From assembly GCA_024697425.1 (NCBI GenBank), contig JAILFT010000177.1:1-49794 (forward strand): a stretch of 49,794 nt of DNA. Direction: 5' to 3'. Numbering within the stretch: position 1 is the first letter of the stretch; every line of letters begins with the position of its first letter. The position numbers were made by a program, and so were the translations under genes. The DNA comes from Butyrivibrio sp. (GTDB taxonomy: Bacteria > Bacillota > Clostridia > Lachnospirales > Lachnospiraceae). The notes beneath the pieces were generated by a model. It worked only from the letters and a program-made list of their open reading frames with translations, ran no database searches and had not been told where the DNA came from. This document shows, one piece after another, positions 33,613-43,213 of this stretch.

Positions 33613-34884
33613 TTAATCCAGCAGAAAATCTGCCATTACAGTATTGCTTACATCAAGGCCCCTTTCAGTGAGCCGTAGATACTCTCCGTCATGCGCCGTA
33701 TCCTGCAGGTCTTTGGCCGAAGAAGACTCTTCATCTGTATCTTCCGGACAGCTTACCCACTCCAGCAGCCCAAGACCCGTGTACTTACGTATAACATCGC
33801 CGTACACCTCTTCCATATTCCTTCCGAAATTCAGGGAAAAGAGCTGCCTGCTAACCCCTTGGGTAAGCCTGAGCCCCAGGAACATGAACTCCTCCATCCG
33901 GGATTTAATGTCAAGTTCCTCAATATCCTGCCTGATGTCACACAGACCAGGCAGGATCCGGCTTTGATCTGTATTACGATCTATGCCCTCAGAACCCGGA
34001 AAATCCTCATCCGGCACATCCTTCCACAGGCAGTCCATATACACCTTCATATCCCGGGTATTGCTCCACCTGGTCTCGTCAAGAAGAGATGCCGCCCCAA
34101 GGCCAAGTCCCAGGTAATCTCCCCGTCTCCAGTAAACCTTGTTGTGACGGCACTCATAACCATCCCGGGAATAGTTGGATATCTCATACCTGTGGTAACC
34201 TGCGCCGGTCAGCATCCTGCCGGTCTCATGGTACATCCTGCGGTCAAGCTCCTCATCGGGCAGATCAAGCTCCATTTCATAAAAGGGTGTTCCCTCCTCC
34301 AGTATCAGACTATAGGCGGAAATATGCTCCGGTTTAAGTTCTATGACCCTTTGAACGGTATCAAGATATGAGTCAAGGCTCTGACCCGGAAGCGCACTCA
34401 TGATATCCACATTTATATTGCCAAACCCCACTTGGCGTGCGCTCTCAAAGGTGTGGTAAAACATGGCACTGTCGTGAGCCCTTCCCAGTATCTTGAGTTC
34501 CCTGTCGTCAAGAGACTGGGCTCCGATACTGAGTCTGTTAAAGCCTGCCCTTTTAAAGTCCGCAAGCTTATCTTTCATGGCTGAAGCGGGGTTTACCTCT
34601 ATACTGATCTCCGCCCCGGGGTCCACATTAAAACTATCAGTTATGGTGTTCAATAAACCACACACATCCTTTGATTTGGGAAAAGAGGGAGTTCCGCCCC
34701 CAAAGAATATCGAAATAACCCTGCGGTCTTTGAGGCCCTTAGCCGAGAGCCTTATCTCTTTTGCCAGAGCTTCAAAATACTGCGCCTGCAGGGACTTATC
34801 CGCATAAAAAGAAAGGAAGTCGCAATATAAGCACTTCCTTACGCAGAACGGTATATGGACATAAAGTGACAGCTCTTTTGCCAT
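33613..34884 (-). CDS. hemW: Radical SAM heme chaperone HemW
   Basis: A 423-residue radical SAM protein, formerly called oxygen-independent coproporphyrinogen oxidase. The cluster motif is CVRKCLYC (Cys14, 18, 21), just after the HIPF segment, with FFGGGTPS (SAM binding), EVNPAS, RLSIGAQSLDD and the HemW hallmark region CRHNKVYWRRGDYLGLGLGA in its two halves. It lacks the extra residues of true HemN. Start is the ATG at 34884 with GGAG seven bases upstream; a GTG at 34896 overlaps that site. It follows lepA by 17 bp, the standard order in Firmicutes, where hrcA usually comes next; here yfbR does. Confidence 0.95.
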   Translation of the reverse strand: MAKELSLYVHIPFCVRKCLYCDFLSFYADKSLQAQYFEALAKEIRLSAKGLKDRRVISIFFGGGTPSFPKSKDVCGLLNTITDSFNVDPGAEISIEVNPASAMKDKLADFKRAGFNRLSIGAQSLDDRELKILGRAHDSAMFYHTFESARQVGFGNINVDIMSALPGQSLDSYLDTVQRVIELKPEHISAYSLILEEGTPFYEMELDLPDEELDRRMYHETGRMLTGAGYHRYEISNYSRDGYECRHNKVYWRRGDYLGLGLGAASLLDETRWSNTRDMKVYMDCLWKDVPDEDFPGSEGIDRNTDQSRILPGLCDIRQDIEELDIKSRMEEFMFLGLRLTQGVSRQLFSLNFGRNMEEVYGDVIRKYTGLGLLEWVSCPEDTDEESSSAKDLQDTAHDGEYLRLTERGLDVSNTVMADFLLD

Positions 34885-34901
34885 ACTGTTCTCCACCGCC
34901 C

Positions 34902-36710
34902 TCAGTCGGTATTATCAAGCTTGAGTACGCTGAGGAATGCGGACTGGGGTACCTCCACATTTCCGATCTGACGCATTTTCTTTTTACCCTCTTTTTGTTT
35001 CTCAAGAAGCTTTTTCTTACGGGTAATATCACCGCCGTAGCACTTGGCAAGCACGTCCTTGCGGTATGCCTTGACGGTCTCTCTGGCAATGACCTTGCCT
35101 CCCACCGATGCCTGGATGGGAATCTCGAAAAGGTGCCTGGGGATTTCTTCCTTGAGCTTCTCGCACATCTTGCGGCCGCGCTCATAGGCTCCGTCCTTGT
35201 GCACAATAAAGGAAAGAGCATCCACTTCCTCTCTGTTGATGAGGATATCAAGCTTTACAAGATCTGACTTCTCGTAGCCCTTGAGCTCATAGTCAAAGGA
35301 CGCATAGCCTCTGGACCTGGATTTAAGAGCATCAAAGAAGTCGTAGATTATCTCATTTAAGGGCAGCTCATATTTGAGGATCGCCCTGGTCTGTTCTATG
35401 TAATCGGTACTAAGGTACTTGCCGCGCCTCTCCTGGCAAAGCTGCATGATTGCGCCGACATAGTCCGTTGTAACCATGATCTCACCGTTGACTATGGGTT
35501 CTTCCATGTATTCAATCTCGGAAGGATCCGGGAGATTGGTGGGATTGGTCAGATCAAACACCTCTCCGTCCGTCTTGTGAACCTTGTAAACTACGGAAGG
35601 CGCTGTGGTTACCAGATTAAGGTCATATTCTCTCTCAAGTCTCTCCTGAACAACCTCCAGGTGAAGAAGGCCAAGGAAACCTGCTCTGAATCCAAATCCC
35701 AGAGCCTGGGAGGTCTCGGGCTCATAGAATAAAGATGCATCATTGAGCTGCAGTTTCTCCAAAGCGTCACGGAGATCAGAATAATGTGCGGAATCTGCAG
35801 GATAAAGGCCGCAGTAAACCATGGGCATAACCTTCTTGTAACCGGGAAGTGCCTCGGCGCAGGGCCTTGAGGAATCGGTAACTGTATCACCAACTCTGGT
35901 ATCCTGAATGTTCTTGATGGATGCGGTAAAATAGCCAACATCTCCTGCTGAAAGTTCGTCGCTGGGGATAAAGCTTCCGGGAGCAAAGTAGCCAACTTCA
36001 ACTACCTCAGCCTCAGCACCGGTAGCCATGAACTTAACCTTCATGCCCTTTTTGATGACACCGTCTCTGATCCTGACGAATACGATAACGCCTCTGTAAG
36101 AATCGTAGATACTGTCAAAAATAAGCGCCTTAAGCGGAGCATTCACATCTCCCGTGGGTGCGGGAATCCTGTGCACCACCGCCTCAAGTACATCCTCTAT
36201 TCCAATGCCGTTCTTGGCGGAAATAAGGGGTGCATCCTGGGCCTCAAGGCCAATGACATCTTCAATCTCGTCCTTGGCTTCCTGGGGCATTGCACTGGGA
36301 AGATCGATCTTATTGATAACAGGGAAAACATCAAGGTCATGGTCCAGTGCCATATACACATTGGCCAGGGTCTGTGCCTCTACGCCCTGAGTAGCATCAA
36401 CCACAAGGATAGCTCCGTCGCAGGCCGCAAGGCTTCGTGATACCTCGTATCCAAAATCCACATGACCCGGAGTATCAATCATGTTGAAGGTATACTCCTG
36501 TCCGTCTTTGGCCTTATAGATCATCCTTACGGCCTGGGATTTAATGGTGATACCTCTCTCCCTCTCTATATCCATATTGTCCAGAACCTGGTTCTGCATC
36601 TCTCTTAAAGTCAGAACCCCGGTCTTCTCGATCATACGGTCGGCAAGTGTTGATTTGCCGTGATCGATATGGGCAACTATACAAAAATTTCTAATCTTAC
36701 TCTGATCCAC
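34902..36710 (-). CDS. lepA: Elongation factor 4 (LepA)
   Basis: Ribosome-associated GTPase of 602 residues. GTPase motifs are AHIDHGKST (G1), DTPGH (G3) and NKID (G4); the EF-G-like domains II, III and V and the LepA-specific C-terminal domain follow, ending with [20 protein letters not shown]. Translation starts at a GTG (36708-36710) with AGAGG eight bases upstream. Divergent from rpsT, as in many clostridia. Confidence 0.97.
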   Translation of the reverse strand: MDQSKIRNFCIVAHIDHGKSTLADRMIEKTGVLTLREMQNQVLDNMDIERERGITIKSQAVRMIYKAKDGQEYTFNMIDTPGHVDFGYEVSRSLAACDGAILVVDATQGVEAQTLANVYMALDHDLDVFPVINKIDLPSAMPQEAKDEIEDVIGLEAQDAPLISAKNGIGIEDVLEAVVHRIPAPTGDVNAPLKALIFDSIYDSYRGVIVFVRIRDGVIKKGMKVKFMATGAEAEVVEVGYFAPGSFIPSDELSAGDVGYFTASIKNIQDTRVGDTVTDSSRPCAEALPGYKKVMPMVYCGLYPADSAHYSDLRDALEKLQLNDASLFYEPETSQALGFGFRAGFLGLLHLEVVQERLEREYDLNLVTTAPSVVYKVHKTDGEVFDLTNPTNLPDPSEIEYMEEPIVNGEIMVTTDYVGAIMQLCQERRGKYLSTDYIEQTRAILKYELPLNEIIYDFFDALKSRSRGYASFDYELKGYEKSDLVKLDILINREEVDALSFIVHKDGAYERGRKMCEKLKEEIPRHLFEIPIQASVGGKVIARETVKAYRKDVLAKCYGGDITRKKKLLEKQKEGKKKMRQIGNVEVPQSAFLSVLKLDNTD

Positions 36711-36764
36711 TAGTGTAACCTCTTGCGTTTATTTTTGTGTCCGCAGCTCTACCACGTACGCAAA

Positions 36765-36773
36765 ATTATATCA
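36765..36773 (-). promoter_or_regulatory. Extended -10 promoter of lepA
   Basis: Minus strand TGATATAAT: a consensus -10 (36765-36770) with an upstream TG (36772-36773). No clear -35 is seen, as allowed for extended -10 promoters. Back to back with the rpsT promoter. Confidence 0.6.
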
Positions 36774-36803
36774 TACTTTGCCTGTCGCTGGCACAAAAAT
36801 ATG

Positions 36804-36832
36804 TTGACAGTTTATTGAATTTACTCTAATAT
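36804..36832 (+). promoter_or_regulatory. SigmaA promoter of rpsT
   Basis: TTGACA (36804-36809), 17-bp spacer, TAATAT (36827-36832) on the plus strand, giving a leader of about 75 nt. Confidence 0.85.
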
Positions 36833-36843
36833 ATTTAACGTAT

Positions 36844-36878
36844 GTGGTATTAACTGTCCGTGTCCGGCTAAATACCAC
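36844..36878 (+). promoter_or_regulatory. Hairpin in the rpsT leader
   Basis: GTGGTATT (36844-36851) pairs with AATACCAC (36871-36878) in a perfect 8-bp stem. It lies early in the leader, before a T-run (36899-36905) and the ribosome site GGAGGT. It may serve feedback by S20, as known for rpsT in Escherichia coli, but that leader is different. Confidence 0.45.
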
Positions 36879-36916
36879 TGATAACAACGTATAGTAAGTT
36901 TTTTTCGGAGGTAATT

Positions 36917-37180
36917 ATGGCAAATATCAAATCCGCCAAGAAGAGAGTATTAGTTAATAAGAAGAAGGCTGACCAGAACCAGATGATCAAGTCTGCTGTT
37001 AAGACAGAGATCAAGAAGGTTAGAGCTGCCATCGAGACAGGCAACAAGGAAGAGGCTGCTAAGGCACTTCTTGCTGCTACATCAGCAATCGATAAGGCTG
37101 AGTCAAAGGGCGTTTTCAAGAAGAACACCGCTTCAAGAAAAGTTTCTCGTCTTGCACTTGCTGTAAACAAGCTTTCTTAA
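36917..37180 (+). CDS. rpsT: 30S ribosomal protein S20
   Basis: An 87-residue basic protein that binds 16S rRNA early in small-subunit assembly. The N-terminus MANIKSAKKRVLVNKKK and the C-terminal NTASRKVSRLALAVNKL are typical. GGAGGT lies upstream of the ATG. It is the only plus-strand protein gene in the window, with its own promoter and terminator. Confidence 0.98.
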   Translation: MANIKSAKKRVLVNKKKADQNQMIKSAVKTEIKKVRAAIETGNKEEAAKALLAATSAIDKAESKGVFKKNTASRKVSRLALAVNKLS

Positions 37181-37199
37181 TCAGTTTTATGAATATGAA

Positions 37200-37233
37200 T
37201 AGACCGGCATCTCTCACGTGCCGGTCTATTTTT
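37200..37233 (+). terminator. Terminator of rpsT
   Basis: TAGACCGGCA (37200-37209) pairs with TGCCGGTCTA (37219-37228), then TTTTT. It is placed between two convergent genes and could also slow minus-strand transcription, although the T-tract on that side is weak. Confidence 0.93.
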
Positions 37234-37251
37234 GTGCTTATTTTTATGTTC

Positions 37252-40200
37252 TCAGCTTACATTCAGCAAGCTGAAATCCTCCACACTTGTAACGGTGATA
37301 TCACTTCTTCTGTTGCTGTGAACTCTGCATTCAGATATGGTGATGGCATGATTGCCGTAACCGTCGCTGCTGCCCTTCGTTGCAACGTTGATCCCGTCCT
37401 TTAACATTCCTGATATTTCCATTCCCGTAACAGTCACATTGGTGCAGTCTTTTATCAGCACTCCGTAGTCACTTCCCTTATCGCCCAGGTCTGCGCCACC
37501 TGACAGCTTACCTCCCACAACATGGGCATTGACCTTATCCTCTATGATGATGGCCGCAGTATCTTTGTTCTGATACTCCGGGGTCACATTAAGCGTGGCA
37601 TTCTCATCCAGTGTAAGAGTCACATTATCCTGCATAAGGATTGCACTCTTACCGTCACCAAGGCTTACGGATATCCTGTAGGTCCCGGCCGGAAGACGGA
37701 CATTACCGTCACCGCTTTGCGCAGCTTCCAGTATTGCTGCATTTATGGCCTTTGTAGCATCCTCTTTTCCCGTGTTGTCGATGTTATACTTCTCTATAAC
37801 ATAATCAGCAGGATCCTTGTAAGCCCATCTGGCATAGAGAGTCAGCGTATCGCCATCTGCCAGATTGATGTAATTGCCGTACTGATCTTTGATCTTTTCT
37901 CTGGAAAGATCCTCTCCTATGATCTTTCCTTCAGGTTCAAAATCTACTCCCGGATTGTCGGTAGTTGGGTTCTTTAACGTATTCCAGCCAACAACCTCAT
38001 ACCCGTCCCTGGTAAATCCGCATTTACTGAGCTTATACTCCCTGTCCACCGAAAGCCCGTACATAGTAGGAGTCTTACCCGTTGCTTCCTCACAGTTTTT
38101 ATCAAATACAATGGCATATCTTGAGGGAACCCACCTGGCGTAAACAGTCATGTCTACATAGGAACTTCCGATGATATTGCCCACCTTATTCCTGCAGGAA
38201 GCCTCCTTATACCATCCGCCAAATCCATAGCCCTGTCTTGTGGCAGTGGCAAGAAGATAGCCGCTCTCGTACTTGTCACCATAGGAAGTCACATATCCCG
38301 CATTACTGGTATCAAGTTCAGCCGTAGGGTCTCCTCCGGCATTGAGATCATAATTTATGGTGTAATGGGTGTAAGTCCATCTGGCATAGAACACCTTGTT
38401 TCCGGTGCTGCCCTTTGGAATACCGGTGGCTTTCTTTCTGAACTTTGCATCCTGATACCAGCCGATGAAGGTATCTCCAAGCTTGCAGGGCTCTGCCAGA
38501 TATCTGCGGGCTGCGCCGGTATCCTCATCTTCGTCCTTTATGTATATCCTGCTGCCGATTTCAACCCTCGGACCGTCAAATACGATTTCCTGATCGACGC
38601 TGTAGGTGAACTCCTCAACCACATCCCTGATCTCCGGAGCATTGACGTTGTACAGGGAAACCTTGTAGATATCTTTTTCCCAGACTGCATAGAGGTTTAT
38701 CTGCTTTCGGTAGGTCTTGACCAGACGGGAAGCATTCATGGGATCCTCAAATCCTGTGACTGCCTCTTTGTCCCCATAATAGGTAAAAGAAGCATCGGGG
38801 TCAGCTGAAAGTCTTGCAGCACGCTCAGAAGCCGGTAGAAGGCTCCAGCACTTAAAGGAATATCCTTTTGCCCTGTAGGCATTTCTTGTGATGGGCTTTG
38901 CCTCGTTGTACTTAAGCGTCTGGTCAAACATCAGTCCCGAGCGTCCTGTGGAGCCCTCCGGATAATCTGCGACAAAGTGAATCCTATAGGAAGTTTTATT
39001 GTTGTTCTTCCACAGAGCATAGAGGGTTAAGTCACCACTGGTATTTTCGGTTATCCTGCTGATCGTGGTCTTATAAGAAGAATCGGTGTACCAGCCAAGG
39101 AAGGTGTCACCCTGCTTCTCACAGGAAGGCAGATCATAGCCTCCGGCATTTCCGGACCTGTATGTGTTTATCACTTCTCCCGTAAGGGTTCCGCCATAAG
39201 TCACATAGTCTATGAAATATATGCCCTCCTCATATCCGGCAAACAGCCGCATTTCCTGATTGGCAAGAGGAATCCATTTAGGATAAAGATACAGATCCTC
39301 TCCCATCTTTGCTGTGATTGCTTTGATCTGTTTTTTATAACTTTCATCCGTGAACCAGCCACCAAAGGTAAATCCGTCTCTGACAGGCTCAGGGGTCAAA
39401 AGAGATATCTTTTCCCCATAATCATAGGAGCGAACAGGCTCAGATCCTTCCGGGAAGCTCCACTCGCCCTCTTTGGGCACATCATCACTGTTCTCCTGAT
39501 GATAGAGGACCTTAAAGCTGTTCTTCCACACGGCATACAGGGTAAAGTCTCCCGCAAAACTGCTTGAATAGCTGCTTCGCAGGATGACTCCGGTCATTTC
39601 TTCCTTGTCTGAAAGAACTGCCTCTCCGTCTTTGGTAAAGGACCACCCCATAAACACGCTTCCGCTCTTCTTGAATTTATTGGCTGGCAGTTTCTTGGCC
39701 ACTCCATAGGAGAAGGTTGCGTTAGCCATGGTATATTTTCCACGGTCAGGGGCATTATCGTTATCACTTCCGTTCCCGTCAAAGGAAACAGTATAGGTGT
39801 AAGGTATCCACTTGGCATAGATGTTAAGATCCCCCACTGTACCTTTTTTCACATAGGAAATCTTATTCTTGTAGCTGTAATCGGTATACCAGCCACCGAA
39901 CTGGAAGCCCTTATCCCAGTCTTCATTCAAAGGCGCTTTTATCTCAAAGGTATCATCATCGGGAGTATAGGTCAGTTTGGTATTCTCCGGATTATTTTTC
40001 CCTCCGTTGGTATGATAGGTAATGGTATATTCAAGCGGTTTCCACTGAGCATAGAGCATCAGGGTTTCCTTATCTTTCACCGGTATTTCCGCCTTATCGG
40101 AAAAGCTCTCTCCGGGATTTTCTTTCGTAGGAGAAGGCACCGTGTTCCAGCCGTCAAAGACATAGCCTTTTCTTGTAAACTTATTGGTTGTAAGCTTTAT

Positions 40201-42045
40201 GGTTCCTGCCGACTTTGAGGACTGCTTACTCATCTTTCCGGAGGTGGCTCTGTTGCCGTAATAAACCACGGTAAAATTCGAAGGTCTTTTCTCAATGGTG
40301 AAGCTCGCCTTCTTTACTCCGCCGTAATCTCCCTTTCCGACAAGTGTGACTGTGGCCTTTCCTTTGTTTATATTGTTCTCATAAGCTGCAATATCGTAGT
40401 CCTCTTCCGTCAGATATCTTCCGGAGAGCTTCACCGTGATATGCTCATAGCCTGGTCTTATCTCACTTCCGGTGAAGTACTGATTTGTAACCAAAACAGA
40501 TGCTTTGCCAATGTCTGCAGTGACCATGCGGTAAACAGCTATGGCGCTGCCGCGATAATTGCCCTTTCCAGTGATCTCAACCGCCATTAGAGTATCGGCA
40601 GGGGCAATGTCTTCGGGAAATGCAACATCACCAATACTCCTTACGGTGCCGTTTAAAAGCTTTACGTCCTGAGCATAGGTATAGACGAATTTCTTCTCAT
40701 AGTCGGTTCCGGCAGCAAGCTTTTTACCGTCAACATCATATACCGTGACCGTAGTGGTATAGTTTCCTGCCTTGTAGGCATAGACTTTGTCAGAAGCCCT
40801 GCAGGAAATCTCTTCAGCCTCCAGTTCTCCCGGTCCTATGACAAAAGAGATAACTATGCTGCCTTTAAAGTTTCCTTTTCCCTTTACAGTTACGGTAGGA
40901 CTCTTTTTTCCGCCAACAGTCTTATTATTGGCATAGGATAGCGTATAGTCCGTTCCCTCTGCCAGCATCCTTTCACCAAACATGATTCTGACTGCCGGCT
41001 TAACTCCACCTTTGGCATAGGGAAAAACCTTTCCCGCATCGGTATCAATTCCTCCCACTAGTTCTGCCGATATCAGTCCTTCGGGATCATCTTTCAGATT
41101 ATAGGGACCCGCGGTAACAGCAGGAGCATTACTTATTGTCACAGTTAGCGTTTTTTCGGGAGAAATTTCCGTGTATAACTTTACTTCTTCATCTTCAGGA
41201 ACAGAAAAAGCAGATGAAGCACTCAAAGAAGCATCGTTCTCACCTTCATGCTGCAAGCTGCTTCCGGCTGCAGAAGCTTCATCATCCTCTTTTGCTTCTT
41301 CTCCGGAACCCTCTAATGCTTCATTATGCTCATCTGCCTGATCATCAAAAACAAGGCTCATGTCATCGGCCTTATCATTTTCAATAATTTCTTTTTCTTC
41401 TTCCTTCTCCTTATCCGGCTCCTTACCGTTTACATTATCGTAATCGGATGGTTCTTCCCCGACTTCAGTCTGCTCCCAGATTGCATGGTAAACAAGGCCA
41501 TCCTCGGGAACAACCTCCTTGTTGTTTCTCAGTATTTTTTCATCCGGAAGATACTCACCGGCCTCTTCATCCTCGCACCAGCATACAAATACAAAGCCTT
41601 CTCTTACAGGCTCCGGCAGACCATCCAGTTCAATCCTTATCTCTTCATCATAGCGATAAGACTCGCCATAGTATCCACCCTCAGTAACATAGATCTCATA
41701 TTCTTCGATTTTAAGATCATCCTTTATTTCAAAGTATCCCGGAGATGCTTTTAAAGTTACCTTATATTCTTTGGGGAGTTCCTCCTTCGCCGCTTCATCC
41801 AAAGCATCTGAGTTTTCGTTGTTCTCACCTGTACTTATATTCTCATCTGTATTTTCGGAATCACCTGTATATTCAGTCTGACTTTCTTCCTTCTTTGAGT
41901 CTTCTTCAGGTTCTAAACTTTCCTGCGTCACGACATTTTCAGCATGTTCAAAGTTCTCAGATGCCCATACTGTAAGCACCTCACTTGCAGTCATACTTCC
42001 TATCAGGATAAAAGCCACAAACAAAGCAACTGCTCTTTTTTTCAT
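37252..42045 (-). CDS. Large secreted surface protein with InlB repeats and a short beta-helix
   Basis: A 1,597-residue exported protein. Residues 1-29 are a signal peptide. Two acidic low-complexity stretches (30-95 and 200-310) flank a first InlB-like unit (YKVTLKASPGYFEI to YHAIWEQ). Residues about 320-590 hold three beta domains with the TVTVKGKGNFKGSIVISFVI pattern. Residues about 592-1410 hold about nine InlB B-repeats (Listeria-Bacteroides repeats), each with a GGWYTD-like core and ending in LYAxW. The last 185 residues are a pectate-lyase-3-like right-handed beta-helix that stops after few coils. No LPxTG, S-layer or membrane anchor is present. Likely adhesin or polysaccharide-binding protein (inference). 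It converges on rpsT. Confidence 0.9.
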   Translation of the reverse strand: MKKRAVALFVAFILIGSMTASEVLTVWASENFEHAENVVTQESLEPEEDSKKEESQTEYTGDSENTDENISTGENNENSDALDEAAKEELPKEYKVTLKASPGYFEIKDDLKIEEYEIYVTEGGYYGESYRYDEEIRIELDGLPEPVREGFVFVCWCEDEEAGEYLPDEKILRNNKEVVPEDGLVYHAIWEQTEVGEEPSDYDNVNGKEPDKEKEEEKEIIENDKADDMSLVFDDQADEHNEALEGSGEEAKEDDEASAAGSSLQHEGENDASLSASSAFSVPEDEEVKLYTEISPEKTLTVTISNAPAVTAGPYNLKDDPEGLISAELVGGIDTDAGKVFPYAKGGVKPAVRIMFGERMLAEGTDYTLSYANNKTVGGKKSPTVTVKGKGNFKGSIVISFVIGPGELEAEEISCRASDKVYAYKAGNYTTTVTVYDVDGKKLAAGTDYEKKFVYTYAQDVKLLNGTVRSIGDVAFPEDIAPADTLMAVEITGKGNYRGSAIAVYRMVTADIGKASVLVTNQYFTGSEIRPGYEHITVKLSGRYLTEEDYDIAAYENNINKGKATVTLVGKGDYGGVKKASFTIEKRPSNFTVVYYGNRATSGKMSKQSSKSAGTIKLTTNKFTRKGYVFDGWNTVPSPTKENPGESFSDKAEIPVKDKETLMLYAQWKPLEYTITYHTNGGKNNPENTKLTYTPDDDTFEIKAPLNEDWDKGFQFGGWYTDYSYKNKISYVKKGTVGDLNIYAKWIPYTYTVSFDGNGSDNDNAPDRGKYTMANATFSYGVAKKLPANKFKKSGSVFMGWSFTKDGEAVLSDKEEMTGVILRSSYSSSFAGDFTLYAVWKNSFKVLYHQENSDDVPKEGEWSFPEGSEPVRSYDYGEKISLLTPEPVRDGFTFGGWFTDESYKKQIKAITAKMGEDLYLYPKWIPLANQEMRLFAGYEEGIYFIDYVTYGGTLTGEVINTYRSGNAGGYDLPSCEKQGDTFLGWYTDSSYKTTISRITENTSGDLTLYALWKNNNKTSYRIHFVADYPEGSTGRSGLMFDQTLKYNEAKPITRNAYRAKGYSFKCWSLLPASERAARLSADPDASFTYYGDKEAVTGFEDPMNASRLVKTYRKQINLYAVWEKDIYKVSLYNVNAPEIRDVVEEFTYSVDQEIVFDGPRVEIGSRIYIKDEDEDTGAARRYLAEPCKLGDTFIGWYQDAKFRKKATGIPKGSTGNKVFYARWTYTHYTINYDLNAGGDPTAELDTSNAGYVTSYGDKYESGYLLATATRQGYGFGGWYKEASCRNKVGNIIGSSYVDMTVYARWVPSRYAIVFDKNCEEATGKTPTMYGLSVDREYKLSKCGFTRDGYEVVGWNTLKNPTTDNPGVDFEPEGKIIGEDLSREKIKDQYGNYINLADGDTLTLYARWAYKDPADYVIEKYNIDNTGKEDATKAINAAILEAAQSGDGNVRLPAGTYRISVSLGDGKSAILMQDNVTLTLDENATLNVTPEYQNKDTAAIIIEDKVNAHVVGGKLSGGADLGDKGSDYGVLIKDCTNVTVTGMEISGMLKDGINVATKGSSDGYGNHAITISECRVHSNRRSDITVTSVEDFSLLNVS

Positions 42046-42160
42046 ATTTGGATTCCCCTTTATCTTTATCGAAAAAGCACATTTTTGAAACCCAAATACA
42101 TTATATCGGTTTATTTCTTTTAGCTAATTATCCAATACTTATAGTTTTATTAAATCTATA

Positions 42161-42197
42161 TAAAAAAAGCCCGGATCGCTTAAATTCCGGGCTTTTT
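42161..42197 (-). terminator. Terminator of the COG0523 operon
   Basis: AGCCCGGA (minus strand 42186-42193) pairs with TCCGGGCT (42168-42175), followed by TTTTTTA. A five-T run on the other side makes it possibly bidirectional. Confidence 0.9.
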
Positions 42198-42223
42198 AGC
42201 GCGATTATGAATAATATTGCGTA

Positions 42224-43201
42224 TTAATTTAATCGCTTTCTTCTATTATTCTCTTTAACCTCTTCCAGACTGCTCTCATGCTCTGATGATGACATGGTAG
42301 GGTTTCCTTCAATAGTCTTATCTCTGTACCATTCCAGGAAGCTCTTAACAGGCTTGGGTGTAAATCTGGCCATCATAACCCTGTACTTGGCATACATCTC
42401 CATCACTTCTTCTCTGGCGTTTCCCACAAAAGCACCGGGATCAAGATTCATCTTTTCCCTGATAATGTTAAAGGACTTCTCCAGGGAGTAGCTGATGGAT
42501 TCTACTCTGTTGCCAATGCCTTCACTGATGGATCCGACTCTGCTGCCGATCCCCTCGCTTAAGGCATCAACGCGGCTGCCTATTCCCTCGCGGACATCCT
42601 CGCCCTTAAATGCAATGATTGCATCCAGTCTCTTCTGTATTCTCTGCATTTCAAACTTGGCTCTGTCCATATATATGAGGACATCTCTTAAGTCAATGGC
42701 GGTTTTGAAAGCCAGTACAAAGTCTGCACTTACCAGTACTGTAACCACTACGGTAGTGATCGTCACGATATTGTAGGGAATCGCAGTGATGATTCGCTCG
42801 ATGGGTATCTGAAGATAATGGGTAAAAATAACAGTACAAACACCCCACACAATGGTGGATTCCAGGCAGATGTATCCGTGAAAATGGAACTTCTTGTGGG
42901 AATAATCCCAGTATCTCACCTTGAAAAGAGATTCCATCACAATACCGGTGATAAGCTCCAGTGCCGTCGCCCCGATGCATCCGGCTATAAATACCAGAAG
43001 CACATTGTCATAAAAGGGCTTGGACACCACCAGCATCATGATTCCACCGCTGCCATATAACGGCAAAAAGGGTCCACGCATGAACCCTCTGTTTACCGGA
43101 TGTTTTTCCATTATTGTCACATAGGTGGACTCAAAACACCACCCGAAAAAGCTGTAAAAATAAAAGAGAAATAGCCACTGAAGCGGCAGATAATTAAACA
43201 T
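42224..43201 (-). CDS. ABC_trans_CmpB-like integral membrane protein (PF06541 type)
   Basis: A 325-residue protein. The first 180 residues have about five membrane helices and the hallmark FYSFFGWCFESTYVTI plus NRGFMRGPFLPLYG of the family named putative ABC-transporter type IV; there is no ATPase domain and true transport is unproven. The cytoplasmic part starts near 181 and holds three exact-length 11-residue repeats (EGIGSRVDALS, EGIGSRVGSIS, EGIGNRVESIS at 205-237) predicted to be a coiled coil. Last gene of the three-gene operon, 12 bp after the GTPase gene, and followed by a terminator. GGAGA precedes the ATG. Confidence 0.8.
   Translation of the reverse strand: MFNYLPLQWLFLFYFYSFFGWCFESTYVTIMEKHPVNRGFMRGPFLPLYGSGGIMMLVVSKPFYDNVLLVFIAGCIGATALELITGIVMESLFKVRYWDYSHKKFHFHGYICLESTIVWGVCTVIFTHYLQIPIERIITAIPYNIVTITTVVVTVLVSADFVLAFKTAIDLRDVLIYMDRAKFEMQRIQKRLDAIIAFKGEDVREGIGSRVDALSEGIGSRVGSISEGIGNRVESISYSLEKSFNIIREKMNLDPGAFVGNAREEVMEMYAKYRVMMARFTPKPVKSFLEWYRDKTIEGNPTMSSSEHESSLEEVKENNRRKRLN
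42491..42589 (-). repeat. 33-bp coding repeat, three copies
   Basis: Encodes residues 205-237 of the membrane protein, three units of EGIGxRVxxxS. An 11-residue period suits a right-handed coiled coil. Confidence 0.7.
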
Positions 43202-43213
43202 AAAAGTCTCCGA

